NCBI RefSeq assembly: GCF_007970665.1
Contig: NZ_CP042430.1
Span: 3,472,001 to 3,536,000, forward strand
Direction: 5' to 3'
DNA: 64,000 nucleotides
Origin: Baekduia soli
Lineage (GTDB): Bacteria; Actinomycetota; Thermoleophilia; Solirubrobacterales; Solirubrobacteraceae
A program made the translations under genes and the position numbers. Below are positions 33,684 through 43,081 of the stretch, one piece after another. Under the pieces are notes generated by a model. That model was not told the origin of the DNA and made no database searches. It saw only the letters and a list, made by a program, of their open reading frames with translations. Within the stretch, counting starts at the first letter, position 1; each line of letters opens with the position of its first letter.

Positions 33684-34241
33684 TCAGCCCGCGGGGCGGC
33701 GATCCAGCCCGGCGGCGACGACGACCACGAGCCGGCGGAAGGACTCCTCGACGTCGACGGGGATCCCGAACCCGCCGGCGGCCTCCAGCGTGACGAAGCC
33801 GTGCACCGCCGAGCGGAACGCGCGCGCCGCGTGGACGCCGTCGTCCTCACCGAGGTCGTAGCCGCGCAGTGCGTCGAGCACGGTCTGCACGACCTCGCGC
33901 GCCTCGCCGGCCAGCGCCGGGTCCGGGGTCTGGACGAGCGCGTAGCCGCCGGGGTGCGCCCGCGCGTAGGCGCGGTAGGCCGTGGCGACGGCCATCAGCG
34001 CGTCGGGCCCCGAGCGGCCGGTGGCGGCGGCCCGCAGCTCGGCGCCGAGCTCGCGCAGCGCCCGCCGTGCGATGCCGCGCCGCAGGCCCTCGAGCCCGTC
34101 GACGTGGTTGTAGAGCGACGGCGGGCGCACGCCGAGCACCGTCGCCACGCGGGCGAGCGTGAGCGCCTCGGGCCCCTCGGCGTCCGCGAGCTGCGCGGCG
34201 GCGGCGACCACCCGGTCGTGGTCGAGCCCGGGACGGGCCAC
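33684..34241 (-). CDS. TetR family regulator (WHG-domain subtype)
   Basis: 185 residues from the GTG at 34241. The HTH is VVAAAAQLADAEGPEALTLA, then RVATVLGVRPPSLYNHVDG, and the ligand domain has RSAVHGFVTLEAAGGFGIPV followed by DVEESFRRLV, as in the TetR_C_33/WHG group. It follows the MBL gene by 5 nt in the same direction, so the pair is an operon. The palindrome at 34934 in front of the MBL gene is its likely operator, giving autorepression. Confidence 0.9.
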   Translation of the reverse strand: MARPGLDHDRVVAAAAQLADAEGPEALTLARVATVLGVRPPSLYNHVDGLEGLRRGIARRALRELGAELRAAATGRSGPDALMAVATAYRAYARAHPGGYALVQTPDPALAGEAREVVQTVLDALRGYDLGEDDGVHAARAFRSAVHGFVTLEAAGGFGIPVDVEESFRRLVVVVAAGLDRRPAG

Positions 34242-34246
34242 GGCGG

Positions 34247-34927
34247 TCAGGCCGCCTTGGCGATCGCGGCGTCCATCGCGGCGACCGGCGAGGCCACGAC
34301 GCCACCGTGCCCCGGGGCCAGGACGGACGGGCCCAGCGCGCGCAGCGCCCGCGCGCTGGCGAGGTCGATCTCCCCGTTCCACGTGCCCATGGACGCCAGC
34401 GGGAACCGCCAGTTGGCCTGCGACGTCGTCGCGACCCCGCCGACTGTGGTGAACACGTCGCCACACAGCAGCGTGCCGTCGCGCGTGTCCAGGAACGCGA
34501 CATGGCCCGGCGTGTGGCCGGGCGTGGCGACGACCTCCAGCGAGCCGACGCGGTCGCCGTGGGCCAGCGTCCGCGTGGGCCGGGTCTTCGCGCCGGGCAG
34601 GCCGCCGCGCAGCTTGTCCCGGGGCTCCCCCGGGTCCAGCGTGCGGTCCTTGGCCAACAGCCGCGCGTCGCGGGCCGAGATGCAGACCTCGGCGTCGGGC
34701 AGCGCCGCGGCCAGCGCGTCGAGCGACCCGATGTGATCGCCGTGGGCGTGGGTCAGCGCGATGCACGTGATCGGCAGTCCGATCGCCCGGGCCGCGGCGA
34801 GGATGTGCCTCTGGCTACCGGGGAGCATCGTGTCCACCACCGTGAGCCCGTCGTCCTCGCGCACGAGGTAGGCGTTGACGAGGCCCAGGCGGGAGATCCT
34901 GGTGAGGTTTGCGAGGTTAGTGTTCAT
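34247..34927 (-). CDS. MBL-fold metallo-hydrolase
   Basis: 226 residues from the ATG at 34927 (MNTNLANLTRIS). The di-metal motif is LTHAHGDHIGSLDAL, with further ligands in VVATPGHTPGHVAFLD, LLCGDVFTT and LAPGHGG. The upstream in-frame ATG at 34948 lies inside the operator-like palindrome, so 34927 is preferred. Relatives include lactonases, glyoxalase II and other hydrolases. Operon partner TetR suggests control by the substrate. Confidence 0.88.
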   Translation of the reverse strand: MNTNLANLTRISRLGLVNAYLVREDDGLTVVDTMLPGSQRHILAAARAIGLPITCIALTHAHGDHIGSLDALAAALPDAEVCISARDARLLAKDRTLDPGEPRDKLRGGLPGAKTRPTRTLAHGDRVGSLEVVATPGHTPGHVAFLDTRDGTLLCGDVFTTVGGVATTSQANWRFPLASMGTWNGEIDLASARALRALGPSVLAPGHGGVVASPVAAMDAAIAKAA

Positions 34928-34933
34928 AGCGTA

Positions 34934-34954
34934 GAAACTAATATCCATAGTCTC
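34934..34954. promoter_or_regulatory. Candidate TetR operator, 21-bp palindrome
   Basis: GAAACTA and TAGTCTC (six of seven bases complementary) flank 7 nt, in an AT-rich island 7 nt ahead of the MBL start. Confidence 0.55.
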
Positions 34955-34959
34955 GGCGG

Positions 34960-35679
34960 TCAACCGAGGAAGACGAACGAGGCGAGCACGGTCCCGTCGG
35001 CGGCGACGATCCACCGGCGCGACCCGTCACGCACCACGATGTGCTCCCCCGGCTGGCCGGGCGTGCGGTACTCGAGCTCGACGTCCACGCGCGCGGGCTC
35101 TTCGCCGGCCAGCAGCTCCTCCTCCAGCGGCGTCCAGTAGGCGGCGTTGTTGATGTGGTCGGCGAGGTCGAGCTCCGTGGCGCGGAACGTCCACGGGCGG
35201 ACGGGCGCACCCTCGGGCGGCGGCGGGTGACGCAGCGAGGCCTTGACCCGGCGGCCCTGAGCCGACGGCCCGTAGACGCCCAGCTCCTCCTCGTCCAGGC
35301 GGGCCGGCATGGCGGTGACGGGATCGAGGTGCACCCAGATCGCGGCGGCCTCCACGTGCCCGCCGGCCTCGGTCGACACGCGCGTGCGCCGCTCGGCCCA
35401 CAGCGAGCCCAGTCCACTGCCCCAGGTCTGCACGGTCGCCCGCTCGCCGAAGCGCGGAAAGCGCCGGACGCACAGCCGGGCCTTGCGCACCACCCACAGC
35501 GCGCGATCCTGCAGGCCGGCGTCGGTCACGTCGGCATGGGCGACGTCCTGCAGCCAGCGGGCCAGCGCGTCGAGGCGGACGCGGCCGCCCGGCGCCGCGT
35601 CGTGCAGCCCCGGGGTCAGCTCGCGGGCGAAGACGCGGCCCGAGGGCGGCAGGTCGACGAGCTCGGGCGCCGCGCTCAT
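34960..35679 (-). CDS. Acyl-ACP thioesterase family protein
   Basis: 239 residues. Two hot-dog halves are visible: RVRLDALARWLQDVAHADVT with the following WVVRKARLCVRRFPRFGERA, and the second with FRATELDLADHINNAAYWTP followed by LEEELL. The DxxxHxNN-like pattern (DLADHINNAAYW) corresponds to the FatA/FatB active-site region. The plausible role is release of fatty acids from acyl-ACP. The start overlaps the EamA stop as ATGA. Confidence 0.87.
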   Translation of the reverse strand: MSAAPELVDLPPSGRVFARELTPGLHDAAPGGRVRLDALARWLQDVAHADVTDAGLQDRALWVVRKARLCVRRFPRFGERATVQTWGSGLGSLWAERRTRVSTEAGGHVEAAAIWVHLDPVTAMPARLDEEELGVYGPSAQGRRVKASLRHPPPPEGAPVRPWTFRATELDLADHINNAAYWTPLEEELLAGEEPARVDVELEYRTPGQPGEHIVVRDGSRRWIVAADGTVLASFVFLG

Positions 35680-36647
35680 GCGTGCGCACCGGCCGCCCGG
35701 GCGTCGGTCGGGCCCGCCGGGCCGCTCGCGCCCGCAGCCGCGGGGCGCACGGCCCGGCGGCGGCCGAGGCTCCGCAGCGCCGGTGGGAGGCGCCCGTCGG
35801 TCGACAGCCAGGAGCCCGCCAGGATGAGCAGCAGGCCGGCCACCGCGCCGGCGCCCGGGCGCTCGCCGAGGACGGTGACGCCCAGGGCCACGGCGACGAT
35901 CGGCGCGACGTAGGTGATGACCGTCGCCCGTCCCGCGCCGACCTCGGCGATGAGGGTCCCGAACAGGACGAAGGCCATCGCCGTGCACAGCAGGCCGAGC
36001 ACGACGATGGAGGCCAGCGCCTCCCCGGACGGCGTGTGGCGGGGGGGTGCCAGCAGCGCCGCGGGGGTCAGGATGACCGCCGCGAAGCTCAGCGCGACGG
36101 CCATGAGGGCCCGCGGGTCCAGGCCCGTCAGATGACGGCTGAGGATCATCGGACCCGCGGCGTAGCCGACTGCGGCCAGCAGGATCGCCAGCGCGCACAG
36201 CAGCGCCGACCCGTCGCCCGTGACGTCGAGCCCCACGAGGGCGACGACGCCCGCGAAGCCGACGACGAGGCCGACCGCCCGGGCGCCCGTGGCGCGCTCG
36301 GCGGGGTCGAACCGGAGCGCCAGCAGCGCGACGAGCATCGGCACGGCGGCGATGAGGATCGCCGCCAGCGAGGAGGAGACGTGCTGCTCGCCGGCCGCGA
36401 TGAGCGGGAACGGGATGCAGATCTCGATGACCGCGTAGAGCGCCAGGCGCCCGAGGTGCGCGCGGGCGGGCGCCAGCACACCCGCGCGGTGGCTGAGGAG
36501 GAGCAGGACGACCGCGGCCAGCGTCACGCGCGACCAGGCCAGGAACACGGGCGGGACGCCATCGTCGACCGCGATCTTGATGAACAGGTACGGGATGCCC
36601 CAGAGGGTCGAGATCGCGGCGAAGGCCGACCAGGCGCGAGCGCTCAT
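35676..36647 (-). CDS. EamA/DMT family transporter
   Basis: 323 residues with ten hydrophobic helices in two EamA repeats (AFAAISTLWGIPYLFIKIAV at the start; AMAFVLFGTLIAEVGAGRAT, then VITYVAPIVAVALGVTVLGE in the second). The last ~40 residues are a polar Arg/Ala tail. It may export amino acids or other metabolites. The ATG follows TAGCAT by 7 nt. It heads an operon with the thioesterase. Confidence 0.88.
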   Translation of the reverse strand: MSARAWSAFAAISTLWGIPYLFIKIAVDDGVPPVFLAWSRVTLAAVVLLLLSHRAGVLAPARAHLGRLALYAVIEICIPFPLIAAGEQHVSSSLAAILIAAVPMLVALLALRFDPAERATGARAVGLVVGFAGVVALVGLDVTGDGSALLCALAILLAAVGYAAGPMILSRHLTGLDPRALMAVALSFAAVILTPAALLAPPRHTPSGEALASIVVLGLLCTAMAFVLFGTLIAEVGAGRATVITYVAPIVAVALGVTVLGERPGAGAVAGLLLILAGSWLSTDGRLPPALRSLGRRRAVRPAAAGASGPAGPTDARAAGAHA

Positions 36648-36654
36648 GGCGGCG

Positions 36655-36660
36655 ATGCTA
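36655..36660 (-). promoter_or_regulatory. -10 element TAGCAT
   Basis: Ends 7 nt before the EamA ATG. Confidence 0.5.
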
Positions 36661-36689
36661 GGCGGCGCGGGGCGCCGCACGCGCGCTGC

Positions 36690-36695
36690 TAGCGT
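36690..36695 (+). promoter_or_regulatory. -10 element TAGCGT
   Basis: Ends 6 nt before the GTG of the flavin oxidoreductase gene. Confidence 0.5.
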
Positions 36696-36701
36696 CGGGG
36701 C

Positions 36702-37745
36702 GTGCTCCGTCTCAGCGTGCTGGACCAGTCGCCGGTCCCCGAGGGCTCCACGGGATCGCAGGCGCTGCGCAACACGATCGACCTCGCGCGGCTGGCCGAC
36801 GACCTCGGCTACCACCGCTACTGGGTGGCCGAGCACCACGGCGGCGCGATGCTCGCCGGGCCCAGCCCCGAGGCGCTCATCGGCCCGATCGCCGCCGCCA
36901 CGACGCGGCTGCGCGTAGGCAGCGGCGGCGTGATGCTGCCTCACTACAGCCCGCTCAAGGTGGCCGAGACGTTCAGCGTGCTGGCGGGCCTCTTCCCCGA
37001 GCGCATCGACCTCGGCCTGGGTCGGGCGTCGGGGACCGACCCGATGACGACGTTCGCGCTGCAGCGCGACCGGCGGACCGCCGCCCCCGACGACTTCCCC
37101 GAGCAGCTCGTCGAGCTGCTGGCCTACCTCGACGACCGCTTCCCCGAGGGCCACCAGTTCGCCCGCCTCGCCGCGCTGCCCGGCCTGCCCGAGCGGCCTG
37201 AGCCGTGGCTGCTGGGCTCCTCGGCCCAGAGCGCGATCTGGGCCGCCCAGCTCGGGCTCCCCTACGCGTTCGCCGACTTCATCAACCCCGACGGCAGGCA
37301 CATCGCCGCCGACTACCGCGCGCGCTTCGAGCGTTCCGAGCGGCTGGTGGCGCCGCAGGTCGCGGTGGCCGCCTGGGTGCTGGCGGCCGACAGCGAGGAC
37401 GAGGCCCAGCGCCTGGCCTCCTCGCACCGCATGGCCTTCACGATGCTGCGCCGCGGCCGGCCGATCCCGGTGCCCGCCCCGGAGAAGGCCGTGCGGTTCC
37501 TGGCCGCCGAGGGCAGCGGCCCGTCCCAGGGCGTGCGCGGGCGCCGCGCGATCGTCGGGGGCATCGACAAGGTCCGCGCCCAGGTCGAGCAGATCGCGGC
37601 CGACTACGGCGCCGAGGAGGTGATCGTGGTGACGATCACCCACGACCACCAGGCCCGGCGGCGCTCCTACGAGCTGCTGGCCGACGCCTTCGAGCTCGGC
37701 GCCGCCGGCGGCGCCGCCGCACCGGCGGGCGCGGCCGCGCGCTGA
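36702..37745 (+). CDS. LLM-class flavin-dependent oxidoreductase (MsnO8-like)
   Basis: 347 residues, GTG start. It is a paralogue of the gene at 4887: RLSVLDQSPVPEGSTGSQAL, RYWVAEHHGGAMLAGPSPEA, RVGSGGVMLPHYSPLKVAET and [17 protein letters not shown]. The C-terminal ~20 residues are an Ala/Gly tail. It should use reduced FMN supplied by a separate reductase. The substrate is unknown. Confidence 0.9.
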   Translation: MLRLSVLDQSPVPEGSTGSQALRNTIDLARLADDLGYHRYWVAEHHGGAMLAGPSPEALIGPIAAATTRLRVGSGGVMLPHYSPLKVAETFSVLAGLFPERIDLGLGRASGTDPMTTFALQRDRRTAAPDDFPEQLVELLAYLDDRFPEGHQFARLAALPGLPERPEPWLLGSSAQSAIWAAQLGLPYAFADFINPDGRHIAADYRARFERSERLVAPQVAVAAWVLAADSEDEAQRLASSHRMAFTMLRRGRPIPVPAPEKAVRFLAAEGSGPSQGVRGRRAIVGGIDKVRAQVEQIAADYGAEEVIVVTITHDHQARRRSYELLADAFELGAAGGAAAPAGAAAR

Positions 37746-37808
37746 CGGCCGGGCGGGCGGGCCGCCACCGCACGGCGCCGGGCCCGGGCGGGCTGAAAGG
37801 CTGCCGGG

Positions 37809-38492
37809 GTGAGCGTGCCCCGCCTGCGATCGTCCCCGGCTCTGCGGTCCGGCGCACGCGACTCGCTCCCCGTCGCCGTCGCGAGCCTGCTCATCGGCAT
37901 CTCGTTCGGCATCTCGGCGCACGCGGCGGGGATGCCGGGCCTGGCCGCCGTGGTGATGTCGGCCATCGTCTTCGCCGGGTCGGCGCAGTTCGCCGCGGTC
38001 GCGGTCCTCAGCCAGGGCGGCTCGGTCGTGGCCGCGGTGCTGGCCGCGACGCTCATGAACGCGCGCTACCTGGCGATGGGCTTCGCGCTGGGGCCGTGGC
38101 TGAAGGGCGGGCCCGTGCGCCGCGCGTTCGAGGGCCAGATCGTCAGCGACGCGGCGTGGGCGATCGCCAACCTCGGCCAGGGGCGCTTCGACCGCCACCG
38201 GCTCTTCGGGTCCACGGCGGTCCAGTACGTGACCTGGATCCCGGGCACCGCCCTGGGTGTGCTGGCCGGCGGCGTCGTGCCCGATCCACAGGCGCTGGGC
38301 ATCGACGCCGTGTTCCCGGCGATGTTCCTGGCCCTGCTGGCCGGCGAGATGCGCGACGCCGAGGCGTTCGGCGTCGCCGTGGCCGGAGCGGTCGTCGCGG
38401 TCGTGCTGACGATCACCGCGCCGGCCGGCATCGGCATCCTGGCCGCGGCGGTCGTGTCGCTCGTCGGCCTGCGTCCGAGGCGCGTCGCGTGA
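37809..38492 (+). CDS. azlC: AzlC family branched-chain amino acid exporter, large subunit
   Basis: 227 residues with about six to seven hydrophobic helices. AzlC features are VASLLIGISFGISAHAAGMP, VVMSAIVFAGSAQFAAVAVL and ATLMNARYLAMGFALGPWLK. With AzlD it exports branched-chain amino acids and analogues. It overlaps azlD as GTGA. Confidence 0.92.
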   Translation: MSVPRLRSSPALRSGARDSLPVAVASLLIGISFGISAHAAGMPGLAAVVMSAIVFAGSAQFAAVAVLSQGGSVVAAVLAATLMNARYLAMGFALGPWLKGGPVRRAFEGQIVSDAAWAIANLGQGRFDRHRLFGSTAVQYVTWIPGTALGVLAGGVVPDPQALGIDAVFPAMFLALLAGEMRDAEAFGVAVAGAVVAVVLTITAPAGIGILAAAVVSLVGLRPRRVA

Positions 38493-38806
38493 GCACGGCG
38501 GAGAAGTCCTGGCTCGTGGTCGGCCTCTGCACGCTGACGGCGTTCGGGACCCGTGCGTTCGGCCCGGCGGCGGTCACGCGCGTGCCGCTGAGCCCGCGCC
38601 TGTTGCGCGTGCTCTCGCTGCTGCCCGCCGCGCTGCTGGCCGCGCTGGTGGCGACGAACACGATCGTCTCCGACGCCGCGGTGCAGGTCGGCCCGCGCGC
38701 CGGGGGCGTCGCGTTCGCCGGCGTGCTCATCTGGCGCCGCGCGTCGATCATCACGATCGTCGTGGGCGCGGCCGCGATGGCGGCGCTGCTGCGGCTGGTG
38801 ACCTGA
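38489..38806 (+). CDS. azlD: AzlD family transporter subunit
   Basis: 105 residues, GTG start overlapping azlC. Three to four helices are visible with RAFGPAAVTRVPLSPRLLRV, the LLPAALLAALVATNTIV segment and a C-terminal ASIITIVVGAAAMAALLRL. It is the small partner of AzlC. Confidence 0.9.
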   Translation: MSTAEKSWLVVGLCTLTAFGTRAFGPAAVTRVPLSPRLLRVLSLLPAALLAALVATNTIVSDAAVQVGPRAGGVAFAGVLIWRRASIITIVVGAAAMAALLRLVT

Positions 38807-38916
38807 GCCGTCGTCGTCCTGAGCCTGCGCTGCATGACCAGGGCGGCAGCAGCGACCATCCACGCCCGATCGACCCCGCGCGTGCCGCCGGCCCGGGGAC
38901 GGGGGGCGACGAAGCC

Positions 38917-39138
38917 TCAGGCTCCCCGCGCCACCCGCAGCTCCTCGCCCGCGACACGGACGACGTCACCGGGGTGCAGCTGACGTCCACGGCGCGACTC
39001 GGTCTCCCCGTTGACGACGACCCGCTCGGCGGCCAGGACGTCCTTGACCTCGCTGCCCGCGTCGACCACGCCGCTGAGCTTCAGCAGCTGGCCGAGGCGG
39101 ATCATCTCCCCCCGGATCTCCACGTCGCGCGCGGGCAT
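38917..39138 (-). CDS. S4-domain RNA-binding protein (YbcJ-like)
   Basis: 73 residues, an S4 domain and little else: IRLGQLLKLSGVVDAGSEVK, then AERVVVNGETESRRGRQLHP and GDVVRVAGEELRVA. Free-standing S4 proteins bind structured RNA, often on the ribosome. It starts 7 nt after the end of the DEAD-box helicase gene in the same direction, so the two RNA proteins probably share a transcript. Confidence 0.87.
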   Translation of the reverse strand: MPARDVEIRGEMIRLGQLLKLSGVVDAGSEVKDVLAAERVVVNGETESRRGRQLHPGDVVRVAGEELRVARGA

Positions 39139-39145
39139 CGCGCCC

Positions 39146-40447
<1,302 letters not shown>

Positions 40448-40596
40448 GGGGTTCTCCAGTGCGGCGCCGTGCGGCGGCCGCTGACGATTCGGGAGGCGAC
40501 GGCTGACCCGAACCGCACTCTGGCGGGACCCAAGCGAGCTGCCTCGCGGCAGGCAGAGGTGCCCGACCGCACCCCTGAATCTAGCAGCCGCCCGGC

Positions 40597-40602
40597 TACC
40601 AT
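40597..40602 (+). promoter_or_regulatory. -10 element TACCAT
   Basis: Ends 12 nt before the GTG of the kinase-ASCH gene. Confidence 0.4.
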
Positions 40603-40614
40603 CCTGGGATCGCC

Positions 40615-42264
40615 GTGTCGAGAACCGCCGCCCCCGACCCGGACGCCGCCCGCCGTCCCGCCGAACGCGACCTGCTGCGCCGGCTGGCCACGGGCACGGC
40701 CGGCGTGGTCGGCGATGCGTTCTGCCGCGCGCTGGTCCGGCACCTGGCCGGGGCCTTCGGCGCCGAGCTGGCCTTCGTCGCCGAGCACCTCCCCGAGCCC
40801 GCCGGGCGCGTCCGCGTGCTCGCCTCGTGGCAGACGGGCGTGCCGCTGCCCGAGGGCTATGAGTTCGACCTCAGCGACGCGATGCCGTGCTCCGTCGTCG
40901 CCCACGACGGACTGCTCGTGCTGCCCGAGGGCACGTGCGCGCGCTACCCGGGCGACCACGTCGTCTCGACCTACGGGCTGGACGCCTACCTCGGCGTCGC
41001 GCTCGACGGCGCCGACGGCGCCCGCGTCGGCTACCTGGCGGTCATGGCCTCCCGGCCGCTGGAGCCCGACGACGACGAGATCGCGGTCCTGCGGATCTTC
41101 GCGGCGCGGGCCGCCGCCGAGGTCGAGCGCCGCCGCCACCAGGGCGCGCTGCGCGCGCGGGACGCCGAGGTCGCCTCGGCGCGCGCCCGCGTCCTGGACG
41201 CCGCCGACGGGGAGCGCCAGCGCATCGGGCGCGACCTGCACGACGGCGCCCAGCAGCGCATCGTCGCCCTGACGCACCTCATCGGCCTCGCCCGGCGCAA
41301 GCTCGGCGACGACGTGCCCGCCGACGCGGCCGCGCTGCTGGACCGCGCCCACGAGGAGGCGCGCCTGGCCACCGACGAGCTGCGCGAGCTGGCCCGCGGC
41401 CTGCACCCGGCCGGTCTGACCGAGAAGGGGCTCGTGGCCGCGCTGGAGGCGCTGGCCGCCCGCGCGCCGCTGCCGCTGCGGCTCGGCCGCATGCCCGAGC
41501 GCCGCCTGCCCGCGCCCCTGGAGCTCACGGCGTTCTACCTGGCCTCGGAGGGCCTGACCAACGCGGTGAAGTACGCGGGCGCCACCGAGGTGCGCATCGA
41601 CGTCCTCCAGCGCCCCGACGCCGCGGTGATCGAGTTCGCCGACGACGGCGCCGGAGGCGCCGACCCGGGCGCGGGCAGCGGCCTGAGCGGCCTGCGCGAC
41701 CGCGTCGCCGCGCTCGGGGGCCGCCTCGAGGTCCACAGCCCGCCGGGCGACGGCACCCGGCTGGTGGCGACGATCCCGCTCGCGCCGTTCCGCTCCGCGC
41801 ACGAGCCGTTCCTGGAGTTCGGCCACGCTCAGGACGGCGGGCGCGGAGAGCGCAACATCCAGGCCGTGATCGCCGGGCGCAAGAGCCTGTCGGTCACCCT
41901 GGCCCGCGAGTGGGAGCTCGAGGGCGGGATCCCGCGCATCGGCCAGCGCCTGCCCGTCATGGACCACGAGGGGCGCCGCCGCGCGACCGTCGAGGTCCAG
42001 CGCGTCGCGTCGCTGCCGTTCGCCGACATCGACGAGACCGTGATCGAGCCCGCCACGCTGGACGCGACGTCGCTGTCGGAGTGGGCCGCCCGCCAGCAGC
42101 GCTTCTACGACGAGTGCCGCGACGAGCTGGCGCTGCTGTTCGGCGAGCCCGGCTGGCGGTTCTGCGCCGAGGAGCCGATGGTCCTCACCTGGTACCGGCC
42201 CGTCGCCGGCGACGACGACGGCGGGCCCGAGGCTCAGACCGGGCCTTCCTCGCTCTCGGCGTAG
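40615..42264 (+). CDS. GAF-histidine kinase (HisKA_3) fused to a C-terminal ASCH domain
   Basis: 549 residues, GTG start, soluble. Residues ~30-175 are a GAF-like sensor. The HisKA_3 dimerisation helix reads QRIGRDLHDGAQQRIVALTH with the phospho-acceptor His209, as in NarL/DesK-type kinases. The HATPase has Asn316 in GLTNAVKYAG and the G box ADDGAGGADPGAGSGLSGLR. The catalytic domain ends near 390. Residues ~400-535 are an ASCH (PUA-like) domain: AVIAGRKSLSVTLAREWELE with Lys423, PRIGQRLPVMDHEGRRRATV, then LSEWAARQQRFYDECRDELA and EEPMVLTWYRPV. No response regulator is adjacent. The ASCH part is in the same frame without any break, so the fusion is real in this sequence. Confidence 0.85.
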   Translation: MSRTAAPDPDAARRPAERDLLRRLATGTAGVVGDAFCRALVRHLAGAFGAELAFVAEHLPEPAGRVRVLASWQTGVPLPEGYEFDLSDAMPCSVVAHDGLLVLPEGTCARYPGDHVVSTYGLDAYLGVALDGADGARVGYLAVMASRPLEPDDDEIAVLRIFAARAAAEVERRRHQGALRARDAEVASARARVLDAADGERQRIGRDLHDGAQQRIVALTHLIGLARRKLGDDVPADAAALLDRAHEEARLATDELRELARGLHPAGLTEKGLVAALEALAARAPLPLRLGRMPERRLPAPLELTAFYLASEGLTNAVKYAGATEVRIDVLQRPDAAVIEFADDGAGGADPGAGSGLSGLRDRVAALGGRLEVHSPPGDGTRLVATIPLAPFRSAHEPFLEFGHAQDGGRGERNIQAVIAGRKSLSVTLAREWELEGGIPRIGQRLPVMDHEGRRRATVEVQRVASLPFADIDETVIEPATLDATSLSEWAARQQRFYDECRDELALLFGEPGWRFCAEEPMVLTWYRPVAGDDDGGPEAQTGPSSLSA

Positions 42265-42569
42265 GTCTCCTCGACGACCTCGATGTACTGGAACAGCCGC
42301 CTGAGGCTGCCCGGCTCGGAGACCTTGAACACCGCCCGGCGGTCGGCCTCCGAGCGGGTGACGATGAAGACGCGCTCGCCCTCGATCGGCGCCCGGAGCA
42401 GGCGCTTGGCGTGGTCGCCCGCGTGGGAGAACCCCGCGTAGATCGGCGAGGTCTGCACGGTGCCCGAGGGGTCGAGCGCGGCGACGACATGGGCCGGGTT
42501 GCCCGCCGTCTCGAGGTCCAACCGGACGCCGTTGATGATCCGCATGAACTCGGCGTCGGAGTCGTTCAT
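42234..42569 (-). CDS. Hypothetical protein
   Basis: 111 residues from ATG (MNDSDAEFMRIINGVRLDLE). It is alpha/beta with THR-like strands: HVVAALDPSGTVQTSPIYAG, LLRAPIEGERVFIVTRSEAD and RLFQYIEVVEETYAE. Not recognised. The last 31 bp overlap the end of the kinase-ASCH gene on the opposite strand. The start has TACGAT 6 nt ahead, which supports it over the longer frame. Confidence 0.65.
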   Translation of the reverse strand: MNDSDAEFMRIINGVRLDLETAGNPAHVVAALDPSGTVQTSPIYAGFSHAGDHAKRLLRAPIEGERVFIVTRSEADRRAVFKVSEPGSLRRLFQYIEVVEETYAESEEGPV

Positions 42570-42575
42570 GAACGC

Positions 42576-42581
42576 ATCGTA
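42576..42581 (-). promoter_or_regulatory. -10 element TACGAT
   Basis: Ends 6 nt before the ATG at 42569. Confidence 0.5.
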
Positions 42582-42675
42582 CGCCGACCGGGGACCGCGA
42601 CGCCCTCGGTGCGCGTGGGTCGTCGCGCGCAGGAGGGAGGGCGTCGCGCCCCTCGGATCAGACCGCGGCCTGCGG

Positions 42676-42930
42676 TCAGCTCGCCGCGCGGCGGCGCGGG
42701 CCACCGCGCTTGACGGGCGCCCACTTGGTGCCCTTGGCCAGCGTCTCGACGGCCTCGAGCTTGACGCTGCGGGCGGCGCCGAGGTCCTTGCGCAGACGCG
42801 TGAGCGCGAGGCGCACGAGGTCGCTCTGGGTCAGCTTGGTCTTGCCCGACGCCGTCTCCAGCCAGGAGATCTCATCGGCACCGATGAGGTATGAGCGCTG
42901 CTTGAGCCCACTGGGTCGATCTGTTGCCAC
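42676..42930 (-). CDS. Small basic protein, possible ribbon-helix-helix regulator
   Basis: 84 residues. RSYLIGADEISWLETASGKT followed by KLTQSDLVRLALTRLRKDLG has the strand-helix-turn-helix spacing of CopG/Arc-type repressors. The C-terminus is basic (KWAPVKRGGPRRRAAS). A Shine-Dalgarno (AAGGAGG at 42939-42945) precedes the ATG. It is divergent from the DsbA-like gene, whose promoter holds paired palindromes, making it a candidate to bind them. The family call is tentative. Confidence 0.6.
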   Translation of the reverse strand: MATDRPSGLKQRSYLIGADEISWLETASGKTKLTQSDLVRLALTRLRKDLGAARSVKLEAVETLAKGTKWAPVKRGGPRRRAAS

Positions 42931-43012
42931 GGGGTCCTCCTTCGTGAATGGATGGGATTGCTCCCGGCCCGGGTGTTCGGCACGCGAGGAGCAAATCCTT
43001 GCCTATGACTCG

Positions 43013-43024
43013 TTGCTAGTGCAA
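43013..43024. promoter_or_regulatory. Palindromic site TTGCTAGTGCAA
   Basis: TTGC-N4-GCAA, upstream copy of a pair. It lies just ahead of the AT-rich candidate -10 (TATATC, 43029-43034). Confidence 0.5.
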
Positions 43025-43059
43025 GGCATATATCACAAGTCCGTGCCGGTACCCCTCCG

Positions 43060-43071
43060 TTGCACGTGCAA
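43060..43071. promoter_or_regulatory. Palindromic site TTGCACGTGCAA
   Basis: Perfect 12-bp palindrome, 47 bp downstream of its partner and 10 nt before the DsbA-like ATG, i.e. in the presumed leader. Confidence 0.55.
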
Positions 43072-43081
43072 TCATCGTCGT

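Noticed and set aside
40448-40614. Riboswitch or cold-shock leader ahead of the DEAD-box helicase
   Set aside because: The 167 nt show only scattered short inverted repeats and none of the conserved blocks I know; nothing supports a named RNA class.
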